Positions 11,033 to 21,600 of a stretch of 64,000 nt of DNA are shown here, piece after piece (within the stretch, counting starts at the first letter, position 1; every line of letters starts with the position of its first letter). The translations under genes and the position numbers were made by a program. Under the pieces are notes generated by a model. The model was not told the DNA's origin. It did not search any database and saw only the letters and a list, made by a program, of their open reading frames with translations. Source of the DNA: Actinernus sp. WN-2022 (Eukaryota; Cnidaria; Anthozoa; Actiniaria; Actinernidae); the NCBI GenBank assembly GCA_030867875.1, contig JAOWCC010001501.1:26409036-26473035 (forward strand). Direction: 5' to 3'.

Positions 11033-11162
11033 CTATGTCTCCGTCAATAGGTGCAGCGCCAACTCCTCGTCTTCTACGAGAGAAGAATTTGGATCATTGT
11101 CGTCTTCTGATGCGATGCTCGCCTGGTTGTCACTGTCTTGTTCTCGTCTCTTTTTCTTAGGT
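11033..11162 (-). CDS. DDX10: DDX10 last coding exon, copy 1 (truncated gene)
   Basis: Identical in sense to the exon at 52433-52562: acceptor CTTTCAG, a basic start PKKKRREQDSDNQ, an acidic stretch, and the C-terminal VEDEELALHLLTET followed by TAG. Only this exon and 13180-13253 exist in copy 1, because the contig stops at the N gap. The gene here is an assembly-truncated duplicate. Confidence 0.85.
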
Positions 11163-11975
11163 CTGAAAGACAAAGTCTTATAATTAAATAAGTGTACAAA
11201 ACTACTAAATGGCACTGGAAAAATCGAACTATTTTAAAACAGACTTGGAAGAGCTTTGTATAAAGTATGTAACAACAACAACAAATATCCGTGTTTTACA
11301 ATTAACTAGGATAAACATCTAATTAAATTAGGGAGGGTGTCAGGATACCTGAAATAGTTTTGTATAAAACTAATCGAGTCGGGTACCCTGGAGAATTTAT
11401 TAAGTTCAATATAAGGTAATAATAATCACACATGCATGCGAATGAAACAGTAATGTTGCAAGAAATAACTAATAATTATAGTATTTAAGTTGTAATAATA
11501 ACAATATTTATACCAAATGACAGCTATGTAGAAAAGAGAAAAGAAGAGAAAACAATACATATATAAGGATGAAGAGAGATGAGAGAAAAGTGTCTGTAAA
11601 TTTGTGCATTCAGACATTTTGCAAACATTTTACAAATCTAAAATGTTTCTCACATTTCTCTGACTTTTTACATAGTTCTTCATAGTCTGTAAATGGTTCG
11701 ATTTTTCCAGTTTGGTAAATATTTATTTATTTATTTTAATGTGTTTCAAGTTCTGTTTAACTAAATTTGGGCACTGTATGGTGTAACATGTCATTAAAAG
11801 CCTTAGAAATCCCGATATAATGACTTATATTGTTGAACATGAAATTATTTTTATCACGCATTGTACATTTGATTCTTACATTCTAATCTTTTGTGAAAAA
11901 AATGTCTCACATCTAACAGGGTTATAGCAAAAATGGGTCAATCACGGTTTCTGGGAAACTATCCACCCCTCTCCA

Positions 11976-11998
11976 CCCCCCCCCCCCCCCCCCCCCCC
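11976..11998. repeat. Poly-C run
   Basis: Twenty-three C in a row. Copy 2 (53376-53404) is six bases longer and carries one G. This length change moves the offset between the two long copies from 41400 to 41406. Confidence 0.95.
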
Positions 11999-12144
11999 AC
12001 TCCCTAGGGTATACGATATTCAGGGCACGACGAAAACTTAAAAAAAGCAGCTTGCCCGAATTGCCTGTGTTTAGTAGCCCGAAGGTGTAGGGAGCTAGCC
12101 CGAGGTAGGAAGCTTAAGAGTACATTTTCATTTTGGCGTCATTT

Positions 12145-12275
12145 TACTACAACTACCAGAATCCTTTTCAAATTATCTTTCTCATTCACATTTGTTAACT
12201 CCTTTGAGAATTCCAAGACAATGGTCCAAATTAAAGTAACAAAAGAATCCGCGCAGAGTTCTGGTAGTTGTAGTA
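12145..12275. repeat. Inverted repeat
   Basis: TACTACAACTACCAGAA (12145-12161) is the exact reverse complement of 12259-12275. Probably a MITE. The allelic copy is at 53551-53681. Confidence 0.6.
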
Positions 12276-13179
12276 TGTGAAGCCATCATGCAAACGTCTT
12301 ATTGGAATGTAATTTACCTCTTTACCATTTTTTTAGTATTTTTGTTCATTTCTGAAGTTTACCTGCCAAAAGCGAGTTAAACAACTCGCTTCGCGACATG
12401 AAGTGCGTAGTTCTACAAGCTTAGTAACCAGGCATTCAATGGCGCGTATACAACCTCTATATTCGCCTAAAAGTTTTCACTTTAATTCTCTCAAAACCTG
12501 TCTGCCACACACTCCTTCGTGAAGTTTATAAATAGAAAAAGAAGCAAATGTTACTTGCCCCTTCGGGCAACCTGTGAACAGGAATCACTAGCCCGACAAG
12601 CAGAACTACTCGCCCCAGGCTATCAGACAGCACTTACGTCGCACCCAGTACATGTGTACATTAAACTTAGGGTGAAACAGGGGGGTGGGGTGGGGGTTTC
12701 TCACTAACTGGGGCTTATAGTATATATCCAATTTAAATAAGTACCCACACAATAAAAGGGCCTCAACGAGGTTCAAGTTGAAACACCTTCACTTGTCAGT
12801 CAGCCTTGTCAAGTGAACATCTCTGTTCAAAGCTCTGCAACATGGTATCGCGCGAACTTTAAATCGAAAACTTGAATGTCTAAAAATACCCTAGAGTTTG
12901 TAAACGGTTCTAAAATACTGTTGACGGACGTAACTTTGCAACTAGCTTCCTGCTGTTTACTCAGTTTTCTTGGCTTATTTTAATTTTAGCTTCAGCAATT
13001 TAGTATTCTAGCAGGAGAAGACTGAATACTTGTTTACTTGCTTGACTGTTCTGAATTTGATATTCAAATTTAGAATCCCAATGGGCGAGAAGAGGTATTT
13101 TCCCTTTTGAGTGAGGGTCCGTGTTTAAGCATGATACACAGGCTATGAAATAAAACGATAAATGTTGCACGATCCTTAC

Positions 13180-13253
13180 ATTTGCTGTTCTTCTTCAGTG
13201 TCCTCGTCGACATCGAGTTTCACCTCGGTATCATCCAAAGTGACATCTTTTCC
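13180..13253 (-). CDS. DDX10: DDX10 penultimate coding exon, copy 1
   Basis: Same as 54586-54659: acceptor TTTTACAG, acidic GKDVTLDDTEVKLDVDEDTE, donor AT|GTAAGG. Phase 2 joins the last exon correctly. The upstream exon that should follow at about 15.2 kb is missing, because that sequence is on the other side of the gap. Confidence 0.8.
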
Positions 13254-13283
13254 CTGTAAAACGTCAGTAAAGTGCCGTTAATC

Positions 13284-13519
13284 CCCAGTCAAACGGTTTC
13301 AACAACGGTACAACATTTGTTGAAACCAATATTAAGACAGTTTGACATGGCCTGAAAACATTTCCGAGAACAATGAACCGATGTTCTCAAGCTCATTAAT
13401 AATTCATGAGATCTTCGTCCAATGGAGGGACTGCATTTGGTCACATGCATGGGTCTTGAAACCCGGTCAAACTTGTTCGAAGCTTCGTCAGGTGGATGCA
13501 TCTTGACATCCAATGAAAC
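13284..13519. repeat. Dispersed repeat related to 36131-36894
   Basis: Shares long blocks with 36604-36894, such as CTCATTAATAATTCA, CCAATGGAGGGACTG and GGTGGATGCATCT, in the same orientation. The allelic copy is at 54690-54925. Confidence 0.7.
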
Positions 13520-13756
13520 ATCACAGGGAGCCCAAGCGTAGTTTCAGTGTTATCAGTGTAATATATGAAATTGTAAAGTAAAGTTTGAATATCAACTTTA
13601 AACTGTGCCTGGTTGTTATTTATGTTAGTTTTGAACTTTTCCTAAAAAAAAATCTTCCCTTCATAATGAATGGAATGGGTGGAGAGTTGATCTAGAAAAT
13701 CCATTCCAGAAATCACAACAAGCTCCAGAAAATGATGTAGCGGAATTGTTGACTCC

Positions 13757-14015
13757 CGACCCCACAGGTCTCAGGGAAAACCGATACCGAAAACGATGGC
13801 AGCTGTACATTTGACCACAATCCCTTGCGAACCTAACACATTCAAAATAACACGTAAAAATCCTCTATTCTCTTCAATGACAGTGTATTGGCGACAGCAC
13901 TTGTACTTGGTTGTTTTTAATAATTAAAACTTCTCTACCGCGATTTTATAACGGATTTAAAGATTTTCGCGTGCAAAGGATTATGGGTAAAAGTATAACC
14001 CGCCATCTTTTTCCG
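13757..14015. repeat. Dispersed repeat related to 22733-23107
   Basis: Common words CACAATCCCTTGCGAACCTA, TCTCTACCGC and CGTGCAAAGGATTATGGG recur in the same order at 22733-23107. No coding capacity. The allelic copy is at 55163-55421. Confidence 0.7.
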
Positions 14016-14272
14016 TACGGTGGATTGGCAATACTTCATGTAGCTGCACAAACTGTCCCAAACCCTTATAAAACCTGACGCTACATTAAACAAACCACCC
14101 TAACCGTCAACAACGGGTGCTCACTAATTCAGGGTGTTTAGAGGTAGTCACTAATTAGGCTATAGCTACATGAAGTAGTAGCCGGTGGATTACGTTCGGC
14201 ACGTTTGAAGCGGACCTAATCAGCCTGGTTTTCACAAGCGACATTAGCATAAGCACAATCAACATATGGACC

Positions 14273-14291
<19 letters not shown>

Positions 14292-14306
<15 letters not shown>

Positions 14307-14365
14307 TACAGTTAACAATAGATTCTTCGTTAGCTTCTTTTGTTCTGTACACCAACATGGCCGCC
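14292..14365. repeat. Hairpin MITE, GCCGCCATGTTGG ends
   Basis: The left arm GCCGCCATGTTGGTGTACAG is matched with one change by the right arm CTGTACACCAACATGGCCGC. The end word resembles those of 21930-22065. Confidence 0.6.
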
Positions 14366-14441
14366 ATGCCCTTTGTCGTTTGAATCTCTGGCGATTGAGT
14401 GCAAACCATCTATACAGACGCAGTGTCATATTTACATTTAT

Positions 14442-14500
14442 ATCATTAGCAGTACTTGTTCTACTCACAGGTGCGAGACAACAACAAGTACCGCTAATGA
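14442..14500. repeat. Inverted repeat
   Basis: TCATTAGCAGTACTTGTT pairs with AACAAGTACCGCTAATGA with one mismatch. The allelic copy is at 55848-55906. Confidence 0.55.
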
Positions 14501-14865
14501 TCAATGCGTTACTGCATCTGAGTATGTTCCTTATGCTAGTGTCACTTGTAAAAACCAGGCTTTACTTTCACACAAATATATTTTGTTCTACAACAATAAC
14601 GAAACAACTCAAGTCTGGCATGGATGCGCGTACACTTTACAGCATGATTAACCGGCATTAGTCACCACTGCGGTATTCTTATATTATGACTAGACTCTAT
14701 TCCTAGTTATTCTTGCTGCAATAGAAAAGACACAGCCCCCCTAAATCACGGTAGTATCGTCGTGTACCGTTGAGATCCGTGGGGAATCACACCTCGCGCG
14801 CTCGGTGGGTTGTCGTACCGATATTATAGTATATATTATACTATAATAGAATATTTTATGAACAT

Positions 14866-14965
14866 NNNNNNNNNNNNNNNNNNNNNNNNNNNNNNNNNNN
14901 NNNNNNNNNNNNNNNNNNNNNNNNNNNNNNNNNNNNNNNNNNNNNNNNNNNNNNNNNNNNNNNNN
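14866..14965. other. Assembly gap (100 N)
   Basis: A run of exactly 100 N, the usual placeholder for a gap of unknown size between contigs. It directly follows copy 1 of the long repeat and an AT-rich near-palindrome at 14821-14848. Confidence 0.99.
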
Positions 14966-15039
14966 GGACACAAGAACCGAGGAATATGGTCTTGCCTGGC
15001 GCCTCCCGCTGTAAGAAAAGTACAGGTACAATAATCGTT

Positions 15040-15215
15040 GAATGTGTGACAAAAATACGGCATGTCCGTAGCCTTACCGTAACCGTACCGTAACTTACTG
15101 TACCGTAACTCTGTAATTTGATTGGATGACAAGGACAAAAACAATAGGGAAACCATTTCAATGTCACAGCATGTCGCACAGTAACTGCCGTACGTCATTG
15201 CCGTAACTTGCCCAC
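15040..15215. repeat. Dispersed repeat, inverted relative to 20960-21135
   Basis: Contains ACCGTAACCGTACCGTAAC-type words. GGAAACCATT, the CTGTAATTTGATTGG stretch and CAGCATG recur in inverse order at 20960-21135. Confidence 0.6.
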
Positions 15216-15261
15216 TCGTACGACGACATCCGCTCTATCAAACGTAAGTATTGGTCCAAAT

Positions 15262-15475
15262 ATCGCCGTTAGATTAGGTGGCGATCGGCAGGATTTGGCG
15301 AGGAACAAAATTCTGTGAGATGGAGAATGGCGAGATTAAGAAAGCCATTAGGCGAGATTAGGCAGGAAATATAATTTTCGATGTCTAGAATTGGCAAGAT
15401 CGGGCAAGATGCGACGAGATTAGGAAAGATTCATAGGATGCTGATGCAAGATTTAGCGAGTAGCAAGATTTGGAG
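15262..15475. repeat. Degenerate GATTAGGCGA-type tandem repeat
   Basis: Loose repetition of GGCGAGATTAGG, GGCAAGATCGGGCAAGAT and similar words with a period near 12-15 bases. Strongly diverged. Confidence 0.55.
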
Positions 15476-16058
15476 CACTAACCGGCATTGAGCTAGCCGC
15501 TTACTTGTGATTTCTCGTTAAGATTAACATTTTCGTAAAAAAACTCGGTATGGTCTAAGAAGTTTCCCCAGTTATTACACAGCTACCTTTATTGTATTTT
15601 CCTATAAATGCTATGGTTAAACGTGTTCTCATATTTTCTAATCGGGTGTGGGTAGCTACTATTATCATATATTAGCATCTTCAAAACCATTTACAAAGTC
15701 ACGTGATGGGGTCGTGCGTGTTTGACGTGATCGAGCCGGAAAAATCCGTTTTGTACGTTGCGATCGATCGATCCGTACGTCACGTGACCTCGAGCTAATT
15801 ATTTTCCCGTTCGGGCCTCCCACATAGTCGATATACGCAGGGGTCAGCTGTCATTGGTATAAGGGAACTTATTCAACCAGGACGGTGACAGGAGGCAGAA
15901 GGCAGGACCGTGAAGGAGCTGTGTCACGGTGACTGGACACGCCGTTATGTTAGGATAGATGAAATCAAAGTAAATGTGCAAAAATAACAAACTGTGCGTA
16001 GATCTAGTCTTCAAAGATAATATTGCATATCCTTTCGATCAAGCATTAAGGAAGGGGG
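15476..16058. other. No gene recognised
   Basis: Scanned on the minus strand for TRPV S3-S6 exons; none found. CACGTGAC words at 15700 and 15781 are not enough to call regulatory sites. Confidence 0.4.
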
Positions 16059-17690
16059 ACTTTAACTGTTTGTATAGCCAATTGACAGCCAGCAATAGAA
16101 CATTGACGCCATACATGTACAACACCATGACACAGCCCCTTTAACTGTTTGTAGCAAATTGACAGCCACCAATAGAACATTGACGCCATACATGTACAAC
16201 ACAATGACACAGCCCCTTTAACTGTTTGTATAGCCAATTGACAGCCACCAATCGAATATTGACGCCATACATGTACAACACCATGACACAGCCCCTTTAA
16301 TAGTTTGTAGCAAATTGACAGCCAGCAATAGAACATTGACGCCATACATGTACAACACCATGACACAGCCCCTTTAACTGTTTGTAGCAAATTGACAGCC
16401 AGCAATAGAACATTGACGCCATACATGTACAACACCATGACATAGCCCCTTTAATTGTTTGTAGCAAATTGACAGCCACCAATAGAACATTGACGCCATA
16501 CATGTACAACACCATGACACAGCCCCTTTAACTGTTTGTAGCAAATTGACAGCCACCAATAGAACATTGACGCCATACATGTACAACACCATGACACAGC
16601 CCCTTTAATAGTTTGTAGCAAATTGACAGCCAGCAATAGAACATTGACGCCATACATGTACAACACCATGACACAGCGCCTTTAATAGTTTGTAGCAAAT
16701 TGACAGCCAGCAATAGAATATTGACGCCATACATGTACAACACCATGACATAGCCCCTTTAACTGTTTGTAGCAAATTGACAGCCACCAATAGAACATTG
16801 ACGCCATACATGTACAACACCATGACACAGCCCTTTAATTGTTTGTAGCAAATTGACAGCCACCAATAGAACATTGACGCCATACATGTACAACACCATG
16901 ACATAGCCCCTTTAACTGTTTGTAGCAAATTGACAGCCAGCAATAGAACATTGACGCATACATGTACAACACCATGACACAGCCCCTTTAATTGTTTGTA
17001 GCAAATTGACAGCCACCAATAGAACATTGACGCCATACATGTACAACACCATGACATAGCCCCTTTAACTGTTTGTAGCAAATTGACAGCCAGCAATAGA
17101 ACATTGACGCCATACATGTACAACACCATGACACAGCCCCTTTAATTGTTTGTAGCAAATTGACAGCCAGCAATAGAACATTGACGCCATACATGTACAA
17201 CACCATGACACAGCCCCTTTAATTGTTTGTAGCAAATTGACAGCCAGCAATAGAACATTGACGCCATACATGTACAACACCATGACACAGCCCCTTTAAT
17301 TGTTTGTAGCAAATTGACAGCCAGCAATAGAACATTGACGCCATACATGTACAACACCATGACATAGCCCCTTTAATAGTTTGTAGCAAATTGACAGCCA
17401 CCAATAGAACATTGACGCCATACATGTACAACACCATGACATAGCCCCTTTAACTGTTTGTAGCAAATTGACAGCCAGCAATAGAACATTGACGCCATAC
17501 ATGTACAACACCATGACATAGCCCCTTTACTTGTTTGTAGCAAATTGACAGCCAGCAATAGAACATTGACGCCATACATGTACAACACCATGACACAGCC
17601 CCTTTACCTGTTTGTATAACCAACTGACAGCTATCAATAGAACATTGACGCCATACATGTACAACACCATGACACAGCGCCCTAATAATT
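16059..17690. repeat. 77-bp minisatellite, about 21 units
   Basis: Unit core TTGACGCCATACATGTACAA, then CACCATGACACAGCCCC, then TTTGTAGCAAATTGACAG. Units differ at three recurring sites: ACTG/ATTG/ATAG before TTTGTAG, CCACCAAT/CCAGCAAT, and CACAG/CATAG. The outermost units (1, 3 and 21) keep a longer TGTATAGCC or TGTATAACC form, as expected for old array edges. Adjacent units near 16830-17130 alternate in type, suggesting local 154-bp duplication. All minus-strand frames are open only because 77 is not a multiple of three. Confidence 0.95.
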
Positions 17691-18344
17691 TTTAGCAAGT
17701 GTTTCCCCCAAATGTTGGACTCGTATTTTATTGCATTTTAATCCAAATGATGTTTCACGGCAAATAACTTGAGTAGAAAGTTCCGTTCAGGCCAAACGAA
17801 AAGTGCTTTAATTTAATTTTACTTTAGCGTACTTGGGACTTCTGACGTCATGATTTTGCAGAAAACGACCACACTTTAGGCGACTGGCAGTTATTGTAAT
17901 TATAAGACTGTTGTTTAATGCCTTCTGTTACACAACAAAAGATCTATTGTTTCTGACAATAGGGACAGCCGTGAAACGTCATCAGATCCAAGATGGCGGC
18001 GCCCAAGCCCAAAATTACTCATACTTGTGTCCAGTTTAAAAAAAACTAAAATATATTTTCCATTTTTTTCAACATATTTTTAATTTAGACCATATTGCCA
18101 ACAATTTAACAGCAACTTGTTTCAACAGTCGGGGTTCCCAGTCGGGGTTAATTTGACGCTTCCACCCTCCCGGTTGCTTAAGGATCCTCATTGATAAAGC
18201 AAATATGGAAGTACCGGCATTTTTCAGAGACATCGACCCATGCACAAGGAATTCTTGAATGAACTTAAGCGAATGTTTTTCATTAGACGCAGGTGCTAAT
18301 TCAGGTATTATGCTTAGGCCATAATTACAAACAAGGCCTAACTT
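17691..18344. other. Intronic or intergenic; orphan open frame on minus strand
   Basis: A minus-strand frame of about 90 codons runs from the MITE edge to about 18070, with words such as FIQEFLVHGSMSLKN and NPDWEPRLLKQVAVKLL. I cannot match it to a family, it has no clear splice sites, and it is not TRPV S3. The plus strand has AAGATGGCGGC at about 17990, a YY1-like core. Confidence 0.25.
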
Positions 18345-18558
18345 CCCGAGAGGGGGGGGGGGGGGGGGGGTTCTTCCTATATTCGGCTGGTAAGGGTGAT
18401 CGTCGTCCAAGCGAAATCCATTTTTCAGGGTGATTTTTAGACCATGAGGTACATTTTAGGGTGGAATATTATTCACAGTTTGGTATTTTTTAGGGTATTT
18501 TTCGAGGTTTTCCGACAGACACCCCTACCCTTTTTACCTTGAAGAACCCCCCCGGGAT
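18345..18558. mobile_element. MITE-like element with G/C-run ends, inverted copy
   Basis: Inverted member of the 633-886 family, flanked by the 7-bp repeat CTAACTT (18338-18344 and 18559-18565). The target site lies in the donor region of TRPV exon 9, so the element begins 9 bp inside the following intron. Confidence 0.75.
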
Positions 18559-18567
18559 CTAACTTAC

Positions 18568-18678
18568 AACACTTCGTAGCTGCGCCGCAATTCCTTGACT
18601 GATGAGGACATCTTTGACTTCAAGAACAATATATATAATAGATCCCAGGACTGTAATGGCCTCCATAGTGATACGAAG
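18568..18678 (-). CDS. TRPV exon 9 (S2), last exon present
   Basis: Encodes LRITMEAITVLGSIIYIVLE, then VKDVLISQGIAAQLRSV. The acceptor is TTTACAG and the donor GTT|GTAAGT. A MITE sits 9 bp inside the following intron. No further exon can be found to the left. Confidence 0.85.
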
Positions 18679-21600
18679 CTGTAAATAACGAACAAATAAA
18701 ATGTAAATACATTCTTGGTCGGTCTTCTTATTTTCTTTGGATCGTACGTAATACTATTTAGACAATAGGGCGTGTCTGTCGAGGGACTATCGACTGAAAG
18801 GGACTATTGCCCGCGGAAATTTGATGTTCTTAAAACATATATATATGAGCCTGAGATTAAGAACATTAAATTACTTCTAATTATACAAGTATTTTTTCCT
18901 GATTTTATTACATAAGATGAGTTTCTTCTAATTTTGGGACGTTTGAATGGGGCGAAAGTTAAACAACTTCACCTACCCTGTCCAGGCTGGACTTGATGTT
19001 TTTCATCTTTAGATCCCTGGGCCTGAGATATATAGCAAGACTGAATGCTATCAAATATAAAACTGCAAACAGCATACGTGTGTAGAACTTGCGCTGAAAC
19101 AACAACAACATGCGAACTCCTTATCAGAAAAAAAACAAGTAATATTATAGTATTGTAAACAAGTACAATAAGGGTAACATTAGCTCACTCGCATTTCAAA
19201 TGAGCTTTAGCCACTCAGATATCATTCACGGGAACCCACTAAAGTGTTTTACTCAGATATAATTCATTCTGATTCATGGGAACCCACTAAAGTGTTTTAC
19301 TCAGATATCATTCATGGGAACCCACTAAAGTGTTTTACTCAGATATCATTCATGGGAACCCACTAAAGTGTTTTACTCAGATATCGTTCATGGGAACCCA
19401 CTAAAGTGTTTTACTCAGATATCATTCATGGGAACCCACTAAAGTGTTTTACTCAGATATCATTCATGGGAACTCACAAAAGTGTTTTACTCAGATATCA
19501 TTCATAGGTCAGATGACCAAGGCTGGCTCCACAATACTGACTAATGTTGGTGATTTAATACACTCCAGTGTAGAACTTAAACTATATACCAATGTGTATA
19601 AACTACACTCCAGTTCCTTCAGAGCATTCAAATTATTCTTCAAGTGAGGTCAAGGCTGCCTACAGAATATTGAGTGTCCACTGTTATTGTAGAATAATTT
19701 CTGATCAATGTTGGTAGATTAATTGTGCCTGTAAGCTTATAAATATGTCAACAACACTGTATCATGCACCCACACATGACCACAGGGAGTCCACTGCAAG
19801 ATTAGTATGCGTTCTCCTTCGTCGAACGCAATAACGAAATCATTTGAAAAAAGATTACTTGATATGTTGAATTTGCTTCGAAACTATGTTTTTGCAGGAG
19901 CCCATTACCAGGAGCATACCTATTTGATGGGTAGCGCCCACAGCACAGTAGACGATGTGGCTATTTATAGTCGCGAAGTTCTGGTATACGATTACGTTGT
20001 CTTTTGTTCTCTTGCGCTTTAGTATTTTTTAGCAGTTTGAACCGTGTTAATTTCAATTTTTCAGTGCATCCTGATTGGATAAAAGTGACGGCCTTTGTTT
20101 CTTCTCGCGGAAAACACAAAGCTAAAAATAGCTACATCATCTGTTCTGCTGTTGGACAGACCTAATCTGGGAGATGCACGCTCCTGGTAATGGACTCCTG
20201 GTTTTTGTTATTCCTACGTTCTAAGAATTTCCTTTCAATTGTCTCCTTATAAGGAAGTTGACATAGAAACAGAGCGAACCGACGGAGACAATAGCATATT
20301 CCTTACATTACGTCATATTCCTTACATTACTTACATGAATATCGAAACGTCAACTGCAACTCTCTTAAGCTTTGCACGGCTGCCAACATTCGCTCTTAAT
20401 CTTTTAATCTTAAATCGCACGCCAAAGCTATGGAACTCATTGCCTTTTCACATTAAATCTAGTCCTTCAATAGAGCTATTTAAGAAGAGTCTTAAGACAT
20501 ACCTTATTAAAAACGTTTTTTTCGGATATCGACAATTTATTGTAATTTTTAATCATGGTTTTTAATTTAATTAACTTAGGTATTTTAAATATTACTGTAT
20601 TTGTAACTTTTAAATTAGATGTAGTTTTTAATTTATTTAGTTGTAAAGCGCTCGGTTAATAAAACCACTGTTAAATATGGATTTATTATTAAGTCAAAGC
20701 CCCTCTCTTACCCTGCCAAATGCCATCCATTTCTCCTCAAGTAGTCGGTACATTATTCCAGTGTTTAGCATATTTAAGTGTTCGTCGCTTTTTCCATGTA
20801 GTGTGATCAGCAGAGCGGAGTTTGGGTCCGACTTGCCGTTTTCACTTATGGAGTCCAGGCCCTCGAGTGGATAGGCCGAGCAGATGACGTGCCCGAACGA
20901 CCAGAACAACTACGAAATGTAAAAATAGAGAAGATTTCGCAGGAGTGGGACAAACTACAGCACTGTTAATGTACAGCATCCGATGCTGTGACTTTGGAAT
21001 GGTTTCCCTTTTTATTTTCTACTGCTGATCCAATCAAATTACAGAAATACGGTACAGCACGGTTACGATACGGTTACAATACGGTTACAATACGGTTATA
21101 GTACGGTTACAGCACGGTTACAGCACGGTTACATATGTGCCATATGAGCGAATACACTAACTGTAATGCATGTTCTAGCACGTAGGTAAATGTAAGGGAC
21201 ATTAACTTTGTTTGCAACCAACAAAACTTTCAACCAAACAAAACAAATACCATTATCGCTGCGGAAGTAAAGTCAATATTTAGTGTGTATTAATATATTG
21301 TCTCTTTTTCTTTCTCATCCACCTATTTTCTGATTTGATTTATTCGGAGACAACTCATCATTGAACTGAAACACTCTTTTGTAACATACTTTAAACCTCG
21401 AATATATTATTCTTTCCCGATGCTTTTAGCTCTAAAATAGCTCAAAGTTGGGATGACAAGTCGCGAAATCCATCCACAACACATAGAAAATACAATAGAA
21501 AGCTTTCATTTTTTCTTTTACTATTAATAAATATATTAACTTTTTCGTATTGCTGACTTTTTGCGAGAAATTAAGCTGGCTCGGTGAATGTGATTACACG

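Larger units (their letters stand above)
11163..13179. other. DDX10 last intron, copy 1
   Basis: Intron between the two last DDX10 exons. It contains the C run (11976-11998), an inverted repeat (12145-12275) and G/C-rich words such as TAGCCCGA near 12075-12105 and 12585-12600. No other gene is recognised. Confidence 0.6.
1..14865. repeat. Copy 1 of a 14.9-kb near-identical direct repeat
   Basis: This whole block matches 41393-56271 in the same orientation. The offset drifts from 41392 to 41406 because of a few indels: a 19-bp insertion in copy 2 at about 42869, a rearranged G/C-rich stretch near 633-660, and a longer C run in copy 2 at about 53376. Single-base differences are rare. The block ends at the base before the N gap, whereas copy 2 continues. 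The left end is cut by the window edge. It is probably an uncollapsed haplotype or a misplaced contig rather than a true segmental duplication. Confidence 0.95.

Noticed and set aside
14740..15198. Frames running through the N gap
   Set aside because: They are artefacts of translating N.
16046..17698. Many overlapping 72-codon minus-strand frames (MVLYMYGVNVLL type) as a repeated protein gene
   Set aside because: They are a by-product of the 77-bp array, which leaves all frames open; there is no start context, splice site or family match.
17985..18045. Gene start at ATGGCGGCGCCCAAG on the plus strand
   Set aside because: Only 18 codons before a stop, and no donor site found; the word is a common YY1-like core.
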